DNA from: Rufibacter sp. LB8 | GTDB lineage: Bacteria; Bacteroidota; Bacteroidia; Cytophagales; Hymenobacteraceae | Direction: 5' to 3' | Assembly (NCBI RefSeq): GCF_014876185.1 | Contig: NZ_JADALJ010000001.1 | Coordinates: 2,957,501-3,021,500 of the forward strand | DNA length: 64,000 nucleotides | The notes under the pieces: model-generated | The model's database searches: none | Told to the model about the DNA's origin: nothing | Seen by the model: the letters and a program-made list of their open reading frames with translations, nothing else | Translations under genes and position numbers: made by a program | Shown here: positions 50,984 through 59,640 of the stretch, one piece after another | Numbering within the stretch: position 1 is the stretch's first letter | Layout of the letters: each line of letters opens with the position of its first letter

Positions 50984-51316
50984 TTAAGTGGTTTCTGTGA
51001 CGGTGTTGGCATTTACGCGGGTGGTGGGCTCCACGGCAATGGCCGATTTCTCAAACTTGAGTTTCAGGCCTTTGTCCACTTCCAACCACACGGTATCATC
51101 GTCTACGCTCAACAGGCGGCCGTGCATACCACCAATGGTCACCACGTTCATGCCGCGTTTCAGCTCTTCCCGGAACTTCTTCTGGTCTTTGGCCTTCTTC
51201 TGCTGCGGACGCACCATAAAGAAATAGAACACCAGAATGATTAACCCGATGAACAGGAAATTAGAGTAAAGGTTGGCGCCCTCAGCGGATGCGGCTTGTA
51301 ATAAAAGGGTTTGCAT
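50984..51316 (-). CDS. yajC: Preprotein translocase accessory subunit YajC
   Basis: The 110-residue protein has a single TM (FLFIGLIILVFYFFMVRPQQ, near 21-40) followed by the KKAKDQKKFREELKRGMNVV motif and a small SH3-like domain with VVTIGGMHGRLLSV. It assists SecYEG/SecDF. It lies 14 bp after the DUF1573 gene. Confidence 0.95.
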   Translation of the reverse strand: MQTLLLQAASAEGANLYSNFLFIGLIILVFYFFMVRPQQKKAKDQKKFREELKRGMNVVTIGGMHGRLLSVDDDTVWLEVDKGLKLKFEKSAIAVEPTTRVNANTVTETT

Positions 51317-51330
51317 AGAGATTGGGTAAC

Positions 51331-51882
51331 TTATAAACGAACAGGACCGCTGGCACCAGCCTGGGGCACGGTGCCCACAATGTTGGTTTTAATGGTTACC
51401 TGGTTGATCTGCGGATCTGTGTTGGCCGTGATGGTGATTTGCTTAGACTGCTGACCAGACTTGCCGGCTGGGTCAAATTCTACTTTAATATTCCCGGAGG
51501 CACCTGGGGCAATTGGCTCTTTTGGCCATTCTGGTACGGTACAGCCGCAAGTAGCGGTGGCGCTTTCAATAATCAACGGCGCCTGGCCCGTGTTGGTGAA
51601 TGAGAACGTGTGCTGTACTTTCTGGTTATCTTTGATATTCCCGAAGTCATGCTCAGACTCTTTGAACGTCATCACCGGCTTGGGGCCGTTGGGGTTCACT
51701 GCCTCCTGTCCCGCAACGTTGGGGTTGGTGGCAGGGTCATTGGCCGCCGGAGCCGCCGCTGAACCATTCGCTGAGTTTTGGTCAGTAACGGTAGTAGTGG
51801 TTTCCTCAGTGGTTGTCTTCTCGCAGCTCACGGTCATGAAAGAACCGGCAGCCAGCATCAATACTATAAATTGCTTTTTCAT
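51331..51882 (-). CDS. DUF1573 lipoprotein
   Basis: The 183-residue protein has a lipoprotein signal with Cys20 (FMTVSCEKTT), a low-complexity Thr/Ala/Asn-rich linker (about 21-75) and a DUF1573 domain (ESEHDFGNIKDNQKVQHTFS, then TCGCTVPEWPKEPIAPGASG). The fold is immunoglobulin-like (HYDIN/ASPM type); the function is unknown. It is usual next to nusB and yajC in Bacteroidota. Confidence 0.9.
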   Translation of the reverse strand: MKKQFIVLMLAAGSFMTVSCEKTTTEETTTTVTDQNSANGSAAAPAANDPATNPNVAGQEAVNPNGPKPVMTFKESEHDFGNIKDNQKVQHTFSFTNTGQAPLIIESATATCGCTVPEWPKEPIAPGASGNIKVEFDPAGKSGQQSKQITITANTDPQINQVTIKTNIVGTVPQAGASGPVRL

Positions 51883-51915
51883 AAATGGTTAACCTATTTA
51901 AAAGAACAGGACAAG

Positions 51916-52920
51916 TTACAAATTAGAAATGATATGCTGCGCAAATTCTGAGGTGGAGGCATTTCCGCCCAAATCTTTGGTGCATTGCTCTTTGTTCAAT
52001 AGCGTTTTCTCCAGGGCGTTCTCAATTCTGGCGCAATGGTCTTTCAACTCCATGTGTTCCAGCATCATCAACGCGGAGCGAAGCAGAGCCGTTGGGTTGG
52101 CCAAGCCTTGACCAGCAATATCAGGCGCTGAGCCGTGCACGGCCTCAAAAACAGCCATGTCATCACCTACGTTGGCACCAGACACCACGCCCAGACCGCC
52201 TACCAGACCGGCACACAGGTCAGATAATATATCCCCGAACAAGTTGGTGGTCACAATCACCTCAAACTGCTCTGGCTTGCTCACCAGCTGCATGCACATG
52301 TTGTCAATGATTTTCTCGTCCCAAGGCACGCTGGGGAATTCTTTAGATACTTCGGCGGCAGCCTCCAGCATTAATCTTCCCGCCGATTTCAAGATATTGG
52401 CTTTGTGGGCCACAGTCACTTTGGGGCGGTTGTTCTTGGCAGCATAAGCGAACGCAGCGCGAACAATCTTGCGGCAGCCTTCCACGGTCACGCGGGCGAT
52501 GGAATCAGAAATTCCCAGGCGCTCGTCATACATCTCCAGACCAGCGTACAACCCTTCAGTATTTTCTCTGAAAAGCACCAGGTCTACGTTCTCAAAGCGG
52601 GTTTTCACACCGGGCGTGGTTTTGGCCGGACGCACGTTGGAATACAAATCAAACTTCTGGCGCAGTTGCACATTAATGCTCTTGAAGCCTTTGCCCACCG
52701 GCGTGGTGATAGGGCCTTTGAGGGCGATTCTGTTGCGCTCCAGGGAGTCAATCAGGCTTTGCGGAATCAACTCACCCATGCTGTCAAAGGTGGTTTGTCC
52801 GGCGTTTTCTTCCTCCCAGGTAATGGGCACTTGGGCGGCTGCAAAGATCGCCTTTACGGCTTCCGTGATCTCAGGACCTATCCCGTCGCCGGGAATTAGG
52901 GTAACGGTTGTCATGGGCAA
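51916..52920 (-). CDS. Isocitrate dehydrogenase (NAD-type) / isopropylmalate dehydrogenase family
   Basis: The 334-residue enzyme oxidatively decarboxylates a 2-hydroxy acid. [13 protein letters not shown] is at 10-22, the substrate region [11 protein letters not shown] near 116-126 and the Mg-binding DNMCMQLV (near 200) with [13 protein letters not shown] (near 235). The short length and ENTEGLYAG fit NAD-dependent isocitrate dehydrogenase better than LeuB. Met at codon 3 is an alternative start (52914). It sits inside the nusB-coaE cluster, 5 bp after ytxH. Confidence 0.85.
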   Translation of the reverse strand: MPMTTVTLIPGDGIGPEITEAVKAIFAAAQVPITWEEENAGQTTFDSMGELIPQSLIDSLERNRIALKGPITTPVGKGFKSINVQLRQKFDLYSNVRPAKTTPGVKTRFENVDLVLFRENTEGLYAGLEMYDERLGISDSIARVTVEGCRKIVRAAFAYAAKNNRPKVTVAHKANILKSAGRLMLEAAAEVSKEFPSVPWDEKIIDNMCMQLVSKPEQFEVIVTTNLFGDILSDLCAGLVGGLGVVSGANVGDDMAVFEAVHGSAPDIAGQGLANPTALLRSALMMLEHMELKDHCARIENALEKTLLNKEQCTKDLGGNASTSEFAQHIISNL

Positions 52921-52925
52921 GGGGC

Positions 52926-53231
52926 TTATATTTCTTTCTTACTGTTGATTTGATTGATAAGGGAATCTACGTCTACTAACAGGCGCTCGGCTTTGTCGCG
53001 GGCGTCTTTGATCACGCGTTGGCCTTCGGTTTTGGCCGCCGAACCCTGCTCTTCTTTGCCGGCAATCAGGTCATTAGACAGTTCCAGCAACCGTGCACGG
53101 TATTTCTCCAGCTGGAAGCTCAGTTTGTCACGGGTTTCACGGCCTTTCTCTGGCGCAAACAAGATACCCAGTACCGCGCCCGTGGCGATACCGGTGGAAA
53201 AGGCAAGGATAGCATTGATTTTTTTGCCCAT
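52926..53231 (-). CDS. YtxH-domain protein
   Basis: The 101-residue protein has an N-terminal hydrophobic segment (ILAFSTGIATGAVLGILFAP, near 8-27) and the YtxH signature PEKGRETRDKL, then a coiled-coil-like tail rich in Glu, Lys and Ala. YtxH proteins are general-stress or membrane-associated proteins of unknown role. It lies 5 bp before the isocitrate dehydrogenase gene. Confidence 0.85.
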   Translation of the reverse strand: MGKKINAILAFSTGIATGAVLGILFAPEKGRETRDKLSFQLEKYRARLLELSNDLIAGKEEQGSAAKTEGQRVIKDARDKAERLLVDVDSLINQINSKKEI

Positions 53232-53369
53232 AGCAGTAGGTAGTTTAGGTGGTATGACACAAGTGCATTCAAAGCAGGACGGCCGTTGCCGGACGCGTCA
53301 CTTCTCTCAATACGTAGCGAAAGCAAAATATATTGAACCGCGCATATAAATATTTTACAGGCGCGGCTC

Positions 53370-53409
53370 CCGTTTTTGGCTCCATTTCTGGAAACGAGGC
53401 CAAAAACGG
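53370..53409. repeat. 40-bp intergenic palindrome, copy 29
   Basis: 36 bp from the nusB stop codon, in the only large gap (213 bp) of the nusB-coaE operon. Centre TG. Confidence 0.85.
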
Positions 53410-53444
53410 AATTCCCTCTTCTTCTAAACGAAATTTTGGGCCAA

Positions 53445-54617
53445 TTATTTGTTGTCCAGCAAGCCTCGGCCAGATTTCCGGATGGCGCCGCTAGCCATTA
53501 ATTCCTGGCTCAACTTGTCCAGCACGCCATTTACAAACTGCTTGCTCTTGGGCGTACTGTACACTTTAGAAATGTCAATATACTCGTTGATAGACACTTT
53601 CACGGGTATGCTCCTAAAGGTGTGCATCTCGCAGAGCGCCATTTTCAAAATGATTTTGTCTAGTTGCGCCACGCGTTCCACGTCCCAGTTCTGCACGCTG
53701 TCAGAGATCATGGCCTCGTATTTTTCGTCTTCCCGCAGGGTTTCATGGTAGAGTTCTTCAAAGAACGCCTTGTCATCGTCCCAGCTGGCCGAGAGGTCCA
53801 GCAGCGCCAGGTTTTCATCGGTGCTTTCTTCCAGCATTTTGATGGATTTGTTCACCAGGTTCTTCACCACGGAGCGGTTCTCTACCCAGTTCAAGTCTTT
53901 CTCCTCAAACAGGGCCTGCAGGTTCTCGTCCTTAAAGATAACGTTTTTAAAGATATGGCGAAGCAGTTCATGGTCCTGCTCGTAGTTGGGCTCCAGAATC
54001 TCTAGGTAGGCCTGCACTTCCTCGTCTTTCTTGAGGTTGTTTTTGTAAATATTCTGGATGACCTGCTGCTCACCGGCCCAGCTCAGGTTTCTCCTGATCA
54101 CGCGCTGCTCCAGGAACTTGTTGCCCAATAATTTCTGCAAAGCTTTGTTATCCAGCAGCTTGCGCAAGTTCACGTCTTTGCGCTCGGTGAACCGGGTGGC
54201 GGCTTTCTGCTCCTCGCCTTCAATCTGGTGCACCAATTCCTGGGCCACTAATAGTGTCAGCAAATAGCGGTCATAGATTTCCTCGGCGGCAGAAATCATC
54301 TGCGCCCCGAAGTATTTGAGGTCTTTCTTGAGTGAGTTCTGGTAGAAGTTGACGGCGGCCTGGGCCACGTCTAAGATTTCGCGGTCTTTCTCCTCGGTGT
54401 CAAACTGACGGGTTTTGTACCATTCCTTGAACATGAGGCTGGCAATCTGCTTCTGCCCTTCCAGTTTTTTGCGGTCCTGCACCTCTGCGGCCATCAAATC
54501 TGGCGCGAACCGGTCCGCGATCAAATCTAAGGCTAACTGGTAATCAGAGCCCTCGGCCTGCACATAGGCGTAAATGGCTTGCATGGCTTTGATTCTTAGA
54601 ATTCTGCGGTTGAGCAT
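53445..54617 (-). CDS. nusB: Transcription antitermination factor NusB, long form
   Basis: The start at 54617 gives MLNRRILRIKAMQAIYAYVQ, the family's beginning; the frame is open further upstream but that part is not NusB-like. The product has 390 residues, far longer than the ~140 of E. coli NusB. The NusB helical domain is split: the start at 1-30 and the C-terminal LDKIILKMALCEMHTFRSIP, VKVSINEYIDISKVYSTPKS (about 305-370), with ~250 acidic, helical residues between. This long form is usual in Cytophagales. First gene of the coaE operon. Confidence 0.9.
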   Translation of the reverse strand: MLNRRILRIKAMQAIYAYVQAEGSDYQLALDLIADRFAPDLMAAEVQDRKKLEGQKQIASLMFKEWYKTRQFDTEEKDREILDVAQAAVNFYQNSLKKDLKYFGAQMISAAEEIYDRYLLTLLVAQELVHQIEGEEQKAATRFTERKDVNLRKLLDNKALQKLLGNKFLEQRVIRRNLSWAGEQQVIQNIYKNNLKKDEEVQAYLEILEPNYEQDHELLRHIFKNVIFKDENLQALFEEKDLNWVENRSVVKNLVNKSIKMLEESTDENLALLDLSASWDDDKAFFEELYHETLREDEKYEAMISDSVQNWDVERVAQLDKIILKMALCEMHTFRSIPVKVSINEYIDISKVYSTPKSKQFVNGVLDKLSQELMASGAIRKSGRGLLDNK

Positions 54618-55171
54618 GGGCGTACGGAAAGAACGTGGTGAACGAAAAAATACGGATAAAAGTTGGCTTCTACGTGCGGTGCGTGTCTGCTGCAGGGCTT
54701 GCTGCCAATTCTGCCGCAAAGGTCCGAACTTAGCACCCAAGAAGCAAATGGGTTTTGGTTTATTTGCCTTGCCGGGGGTTTACGGCGGTGAAGGCGGTCA
54801 TCCTGAACCTGTCGAAGGATCTAACGAAGATACATTGTTAGATGGCAGCTACCACCCAAAACCTTTTCCCTTAATTCCCTCTTTGCTACTTCGCCTCCCA
54901 GGTTTGTCACTTTTCTTCTTGATAAGAAAAGTAACCAAAAGAATCAAGAAGCCTCAAACTCGCTGCCGCTCAGACAGTGAGGCTTCAACGTTTTGCACCT
55001 GGCAAAGGTGATCCGTTTCATTGCTAACTTACGCCACTACCATTTCATAAAGCCACTGCTGCTCCCTCCCATGCTCCGGGAAACAGCCAAGGCTGCCCTG
55101 CACAAGGTCGGCCGGTTGCTGCATTTGCTGCTTGAGCCGCATAAATTCCTTCCTCACCCTGCGGGCGGTTA

Positions 55172-55211
55172 TTGTTTTTAGGCTCTAAACTAGAAATGAA
55201 GCCCAAAACGG
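55172..55211. repeat. 40-bp intergenic palindrome, copy 30 (degenerate)
   Basis: Only the right arm is well kept. Confidence 0.5.
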
Positions 55212-55214
55212 AAA

Positions 55215-55320
55215 ATAATATAGAGACCAGGCACCGCCTTGTCTCCCTCGCATTGCTCTCTCCTGCCACCTCGCATTCCAGAGAACTCCCCTCCTGTTCT
55301 AGGAGGGGCTGGGGGTGGTA
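55215..55320 (-). repeat. ~100-bp composite repeat, copy 3
   Basis: Inverted copy of 33070-33166, about 90% identical by eye over the full length. Confidence 0.75.
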
Positions 55321-55421
55321 AAAAAAAATGCGCTTCCAGCCCAGTCTTTGCAAACCGAACCGGAAACGCATTCACTTACTAGTCACTCCCCTCTCCGTGG
55401 GAGAGGGGCCGGGGGTGAGGT

Positions 55422-56522
55422 CTAATACGTCTGCTTAATCTTGGCCATGTCATCAATGCGCTTCTGAGCCAGTTGCGTGGCGGCTTTCTGTGGGTGCGTG
55501 CCGTCGGCTTCTGCTTTGGCCAGGATGTTGCCGGTGGTGGTGTAAATCTGCTCGGTTTGCTGCATGGCCCACTCGCGGTTCAGGTGCTTCACTTCTGAAT
55601 ACACGTTGATGATGCCGCCGGCGTTAATCAAGAAATCTGGCGCGTAGACCATACCTTTCTGTACCAAAGCTGGGCCATGAATGTTCTCGTCCTGCAATTG
55701 GTTGTTGGCGCAACCGGCAATCACCTGGCATTTCAGGCGGTTGAGCGTGTTGTCATTGATGGTGGCACCCATGGCGCAAGGCGAGTAGATGTCCACGTCC
55801 AAGTCATAGATTTCATCCAGGCCAACCACGGTAGCGCCAGTATTAGCGGCAATACGCTGCAGGCGTTCCTGGTCAATGTCAGTGATGAACAGCTGGGCGT
55901 TTTCTTTAGCCAGGTAGTCAATCAGATATCCGCCCACGTGACCCGTGCCTTGCACCGATATTTTCTTTCCGGCCAGGCTGTCATTGCCGTACGCTTTTTT
56001 GGCGGCGGCTTTCATGCCCATATAAGTGCCGTAGGCCGTTACCGGAGAAGGATCGCCGCTTCCGCCCTGTGATTCTGGCAGGCCCGCGACGTATTTGGTT
56101 TCCATCCCGATGTAGGCCATATCCTGGGTGGTCATGCCCATGTCTTCGGCGGTGATGTACTTGCCGTTGAGGTTGTTCACAAAACGCCCGAACTTGCGCA
56201 TCATGGCCTCGGTCTTGTCTTTCTTTGAATCGCCAATGATGACCGCTTTTCCGCCGCCCAAGTTCAAGCCGGAGATGGCAGATTTAAAGGTCATACCGCG
56301 CGAAAGCCGCAACACATCGCGCAGCGCTTCGGCCTCAGAGGCATAGGTCCACATGCGGGTGCCGCCTAAGGCTGGGCCCAGAACGGTGTTGTGCACACCG
56401 ATGATGGCTTTCAAACCCGTTTCGTGGTCATGGCAGAACACCACTTGCTCGTGCTGGTATTCACTTATCTGTCCGAACACCGTGGACTCCGGATTTTTCG
56501 TTATTTCAGTTACTTCAACCAT
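55422..56522 (-). CDS. ldh: Leucine dehydrogenase (Glu/Leu/Phe/Val dehydrogenase family)
   Basis: The 366-residue enzyme deaminates branched-chain amino acids with NAD. The start ATG gives MVEVTEITKNPESTVFGQI; GPALGGTRMW is near 50-59, the catalytic Lys in MTFKSAISGLNLGGGKAVI near 78-96, and the Rossmann motif VQGTGHVGGYL near 190. The short N-terminal domain and NLGGGKAVIIGD are those of leucine rather than glutamate dehydrogenases. It is divergent from the ABC exporter with two facing promoter boxes. Confidence 0.92.
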   Translation of the reverse strand: MVEVTEITKNPESTVFGQISEYQHEQVVFCHDHETGLKAIIGVHNTVLGPALGGTRMWTYASEAEALRDVLRLSRGMTFKSAISGLNLGGGKAVIIGDSKKDKTEAMMRKFGRFVNNLNGKYITAEDMGMTTQDMAYIGMETKYVAGLPESQGGSGDPSPVTAYGTYMGMKAAAKKAYGNDSLAGKKISVQGTGHVGGYLIDYLAKENAQLFITDIDQERLQRIAANTGATVVGLDEIYDLDVDIYSPCAMGATINDNTLNRLKCQVIAGCANNQLQDENIHGPALVQKGMVYAPDFLINAGGIINVYSEVKHLNREWAMQQTEQIYTTTGNILAKAEADGTHPQKAATQLAQKRIDDMAKIKQTY

Positions 56523-56581
56523 GTTTGCTTTTTAATTTGACAACCAGCTGTAATTTCCGGTGGAAATGGGAGCCGATTTGG

Positions 56582-56589
56582 TAATTTTG
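56582..56589 (+). promoter_or_regulatory. Probable -7 element TAATTTTG of the ABC exporter
   Basis: Exact TAnnTTTG match 81 bp before the GTG at 56671; -33 TTG not clear. Confidence 0.4.
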
Positions 56590-56592
56590 TTT

Positions 56593-56624
56593 CAAAAATA
56601 AGGTTATATTTTTCAATCGCCAAG
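56593..56624 (-). promoter_or_regulatory. Promoter of the leucine dehydrogenase gene
   Basis: On the minus strand TTG (56622-56624) and TATTTTTG (56593-56600) are 21 bp apart, the Bacteroidota arrangement, 71 bp before the ATG at 56522. It overlaps the opposite promoter. Confidence 0.6.
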
Positions 56625-56670
56625 GAAAATCCTAACAAGTGTTAGTACGTATTTCCTCTAAAGCCAGCCT

Positions 56671-58458
56671 GTGAAATCGCTCAAATACTTAAATAAATAC
56701 CTGCTCAAATATAAATTCCGGTTTTTCTGGGGAATTGTGTTTGTGATTGTGTCCAACATCTTCGCCATTATTCCGGCGCAGGTGGTGCGGCACGCCTTTG
56801 ACCTGGTGCGCGAGGGCATCACCATGTACCAACTCCACGAGGGCTTCACGCAGCAGGAACGCGTCTATGATTCCTTCGCGCGCAGCACCTTGTTTTACGG
56901 GGCCGTGATTGTGCTGATGGCGCTCCTGCGGGGCATTTTCCTGTTCCTGATGCGGCAGACCATCATTGTCATGAGCCGCCACATTGAGAACGACCTCAAA
57001 AACGAAATCTACGCGCACTACCAGACCTTGCCGCTGAGTTTCTACCGCCGCAACAACACCGGTGACCTGATGGCGCGCATTTCTGAAGACGTGAGCCGCG
57101 TGCGCATGTACCTGGGGCCGGCCATTATGTACGGCGTCAACCTGCTGGTGCTGTTCCTGATGGTGATTCCGTACATGCTGAGCGTAAACGTGAAGTTGAC
57201 CATTTACACGCTGTTGCCGCTGCCTATCTTGAGCGTGAGCATTTACTACGTGAACAACATCATTGAGCGGAAAAGTGACCAGATTCAGAAGAGTTTGAGC
57301 GGGATTACCACGTTTGTGCAGGAAGCGTTTTCGGGGATACGGGTGCTGAAATCGTTTGTGCGGGAACAGGATTCGCACGCCAATTTCACCAAAGCTAGTG
57401 ACACCTACAAAGACAAATCATTGGAGCTCAACTTCGTGAACTCGCTGTTCTTTCCGTTGATTTTGTTCTTGATTGGCTTGAGCACTATTATCACGGTGTG
57501 GTTGGGCGGCAAGGAAGTGATCAACGGCAGCATTACCCCCGGCGTAATTGCCGAATTTTTGATTTACGTGAACATGCTTACCTGGCCCGTGACTGCGCTG
57601 GGCTGGACCACTTCTCTGGTACAACGCGCCGCCGCCTCTCAGCAACGCATCAATGAATTCCTGAACACGAAGACGGATATTATTTCGCAGCAGAACCTGG
57701 AGAAGGACATTCAGGGCGCCATTGTGTTTGACAACGTGGATTTCACCTACCCAGACACCGGCATCCATGCCTTGAAGAAACTTTCTTTCACCATTAATCC
57801 TGGCGAGACGCTGGCGGTGATTGGCAACACCGGCTCGGGTAAAAGCACCATTGCCGCGCTGATTTGCCGTTTGTATGACGCCACCGGTGGCCAGATTCTA
57901 GTGGATGGCGAAGACATACGCAACTACAAAATTACCAACCTACGGAGCCAGATTGGGTACGTGCCGCAGGACGTGTTTCTGTTCTCAGATTCCATTAGAA
58001 ACAACATCGGGTTTGGGGTAGATGCTTTGCCCGAGGAGAAAATGCTGCAGGCCGCCAAAGACGCCGACGTGTACGAGAACATCATGCACTTCCCGCAGAA
58101 GTTTGACACCGTGTTGGGCGAGCGCGGCATCACGCTTTCGGGCGGGCAGAAGCAGCGCGTCTCCATCGCCCGCGCCTTGGCCCGTGAACCGAAGATTCTG
58201 ATTCTGGATGATTCGCTTTCGGCGGTAGACACCAAAACGGAGAATGCCATTCTGAACAGCCTGCACCGCGTGATGGCCAACCGGACGTCTATCATCATTT
58301 CGCACCGCGTGAGTTCTGTGAAACTGGCCAACCGTATTTTAGTTTTAGACGATGGCGTGGTGGTACAGAACGGCAGCCATGCGGAATTGATGCGCGACCA
58401 CGACGGCCTGTACCGCGCCCTGTATGAACGCCAACTGCAGACCGAGGAAACAGAGTAA
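56671..58458 (+). CDS. ABC transporter, fused membrane and ATPase domains
   Basis: The 595-residue half-transporter has an ABC_membrane domain (about 18-310, six TM) and an ATPase domain: Walker A GNTGSGKSTI near 389, Q-loop VPQDVFLF, signature LSGGQKQRVSIARALA near 491, Walker B ILILDDSLSAVD and the H-loop ISHRVSS. This is the MsbA/MdlB-like exporter layout and works as a dimer; substrate unknown. It starts with GTG at 56671, immediately before KSLKYLNKYLLKYK. Confidence 0.92.
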   Translation: MKSLKYLNKYLLKYKFRFFWGIVFVIVSNIFAIIPAQVVRHAFDLVREGITMYQLHEGFTQQERVYDSFARSTLFYGAVIVLMALLRGIFLFLMRQTIIVMSRHIENDLKNEIYAHYQTLPLSFYRRNNTGDLMARISEDVSRVRMYLGPAIMYGVNLLVLFLMVIPYMLSVNVKLTIYTLLPLPILSVSIYYVNNIIERKSDQIQKSLSGITTFVQEAFSGIRVLKSFVREQDSHANFTKASDTYKDKSLELNFVNSLFFPLILFLIGLSTIITVWLGGKEVINGSITPGVIAEFLIYVNMLTWPVTALGWTTSLVQRAAASQQRINEFLNTKTDIISQQNLEKDIQGAIVFDNVDFTYPDTGIHALKKLSFTINPGETLAVIGNTGSGKSTIAALICRLYDATGGQILVDGEDIRNYKITNLRSQIGYVPQDVFLFSDSIRNNIGFGVDALPEEKMLQAAKDADVYENIMHFPQKFDTVLGERGITLSGGQKQRVSIARALAREPKILILDDSLSAVDTKTENAILNSLHRVMANRTSIIISHRVSSVKLANRILVLDDGVVVQNGSHAELMRDHDGLYRALYERQLQTEETE

Positions 58459-58461
58459 TTT

Positions 58462-58501
58462 CCGTTTTCGGCCTCGTTTCCGGAAATGAAGCCGAAAACA
58501 G
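58462..58501. repeat. 40-bp intergenic palindrome, copy 31
   Basis: Starts 3 bp after the ABC exporter stop codon. Centre CG. Confidence 0.85.
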
Positions 58502-58592
58502 AAAGGCGGTGGTGAAATTCTGGCCATGATTTTTGTGCCGGGCACTTTCCTGAAACCTGATTTTTGCTTTACTTTGCAGCGGTACCAATAAT

Positions 58593-58666
58593 CGGGATGT
58601 AGCGTAGCCTGGTATCGCGCCAGCATGGGGTGCTGGAGGTCGCAGGTTCGAATCCTGCCATTCCGA
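58593..58666 (+). tRNA. tRNA-Pro (anticodon GGG)
   Basis: A 74-nt cloverleaf: CGGGATG pairs with CATTCCG; D arm GTAGCGTAGCCTGGTATCGC; anticodon stem CCAGC/GCTGG around ATGGGGT gives GGG; T arm GCAGGTTCGAATCCTGC. CCA is not encoded. Confidence 0.95.
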
Positions 58667-58677
58667 CGAAATCAGAA

Positions 58678-58712
58678 AAAGCCCGTTGCCTTTGCAGGTG
58701 ACGGGCTTTTGC
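58678..58712 (+). terminator. Terminator of tRNA-Pro
   Basis: AAGCCCGT and ACGGGCTT pair around a 12-nt loop, followed by TTGCTTTG. A weak T run. Confidence 0.7.
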
Positions 58713-58726
58713 TTTGAGGTAATTTT

Positions 58727-58766
58727 CCGTTTTCGGCTTCATTTCCGGAAACGAGGGCAAAAACGA
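58727..58766. repeat. 40-bp intergenic palindrome, copy 32
   Basis: 15 bp from the DUF2490 stop codon. Centre CG. Confidence 0.8.
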
Positions 58767-58780
58767 ACCCATCACCAAAC

Positions 58781-59473
58781 TCAATCTTCTGCCATCTTCC
58801 CGAAGTCATGCCGCAGCACAAACATGGCGAAGTGCTGCCGATTGCCGGCGCTGGCCAGCTGTGACATCCACATGCCTTCCAGGGTGAGGTGTTTGTGGAA
58901 GGTGTAGCCCAGGCCGGCGGCAATGCGGTTGCTGTCAAAGGGTTGGTCGCGCACAATCACGCGTATTTCGTTGCGGAGAATGCCGTAGAGCGGCGCGTTT
59001 TCCTGAAGTTTGTGAAAGCGAAGCGGCATGCGTAGCGCTATGGAGTACCGGAGCCGGGTGTGGTATTCTGTCTCCAGCCAGCGCTCTTCTACCTGATAGC
59101 GGTGCATGACGCCTATTTTCCAGAAGTTCTGCCGAACTGCAATTTGCTGGTACAGGCGTTTTTCCTGGCTGTGGGTGGTTTCCTCTGCCGTAGCGAAATT
59201 TCGGTTAAACAAATGCGCGTAGCCGCCTGCCAAAGAAACCGGGGCGTCTTTGAAATGGTGTTGCAGCTCGGCGCCCACAAAGCCCACCCGCGGGTTCTTG
59301 AGCGGTTCATAGGTGCGGTACTGCAGCGTGACGGCGGCGGCCCAGGCGGGGCTGGCCCAGTACGTGCCGGTGTACTGAAACCAAAAGTTCCTGTTGTCTG
59401 GCTGGGAGCTGGCGGCGTTGGCCCACAGAAAACCAAACAACAGCAAAAGACCTTTCCAATAATTGAGATGCAT
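58781..59473 (-). CDS. DUF2490 protein (probable outer-membrane protein)
   Basis: The frame is open to 59503; the start at 59473 gives a signal peptide (LNYWKGLLLLFGFLWANAAS). The 230-residue product reads as alternating amphipathic strands ending in an aromatic-type pattern (VLRHDFGKMAED), as in a small beta-barrel. DUF2490 proteins have no assigned function. A possible structural protein of the outer membrane. Confidence 0.75.
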   Translation of the reverse strand: MHLNYWKGLLLLFGFLWANAASSQPDNRNFWFQYTGTYWASPAWAAAVTLQYRTYEPLKNPRVGFVGAELQHHFKDAPVSLAGGYAHLFNRNFATAEETTHSQEKRLYQQIAVRQNFWKIGVMHRYQVEERWLETEYHTRLRYSIALRMPLRFHKLQENAPLYGILRNEIRVIVRDQPFDSNRIAAGLGYTFHKHLTLEGMWMSQLASAGNRQHFAMFVLRHDFGKMAED

Positions 59474-59596
59474 AAAAACGACGTGAAAGCGAAACCCGCG
59501 CATCCAGGTTAGTGAGCGGCTGAGGCAGGCCTACGGGCATACGCAGTTTGTCTCTGAAAGTAAAGACGCAGCCCAGAAATTCTCTTGTTCACATTC

Positions 59597-59636
59597 CTGT
59601 TTTCGGGCTCAATTCTGGAAATGAGCCCGAAAACGG
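59597..59636. repeat. 40-bp intergenic palindrome, copy 33
   Basis: 4 bp from the DUF3857 gene stop codon. Centre TG, left arm slightly degenerate (CTG start). Confidence 0.85.
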
Positions 59637-59640
59637 AAAC

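Larger units (their letters stand above)
54618..55421. other. ~800-bp gene-free stretch before nusB
   Basis: It contains a Bacteroidota-type motif (TCCTGAACCTGTCGAAGGAT, 54801-54820), a hairpin (CTTTTCTTCTTGATAAGAAAAG, 54912-54933), palindrome copy 30, composite repeat copy 3 and a GC-rich CTCCCCTCTCCGTGGGAGAG module (55386-55405). I accept no reading frame in it. Confidence 0.6.

Noticed and set aside
54574-55011. Plus-strand frame of 145 codons across the nusB 5' end and the gap
   Set aside because: It overlaps nusB antisense and crosses dispersed repeat motifs; no family resemblance.
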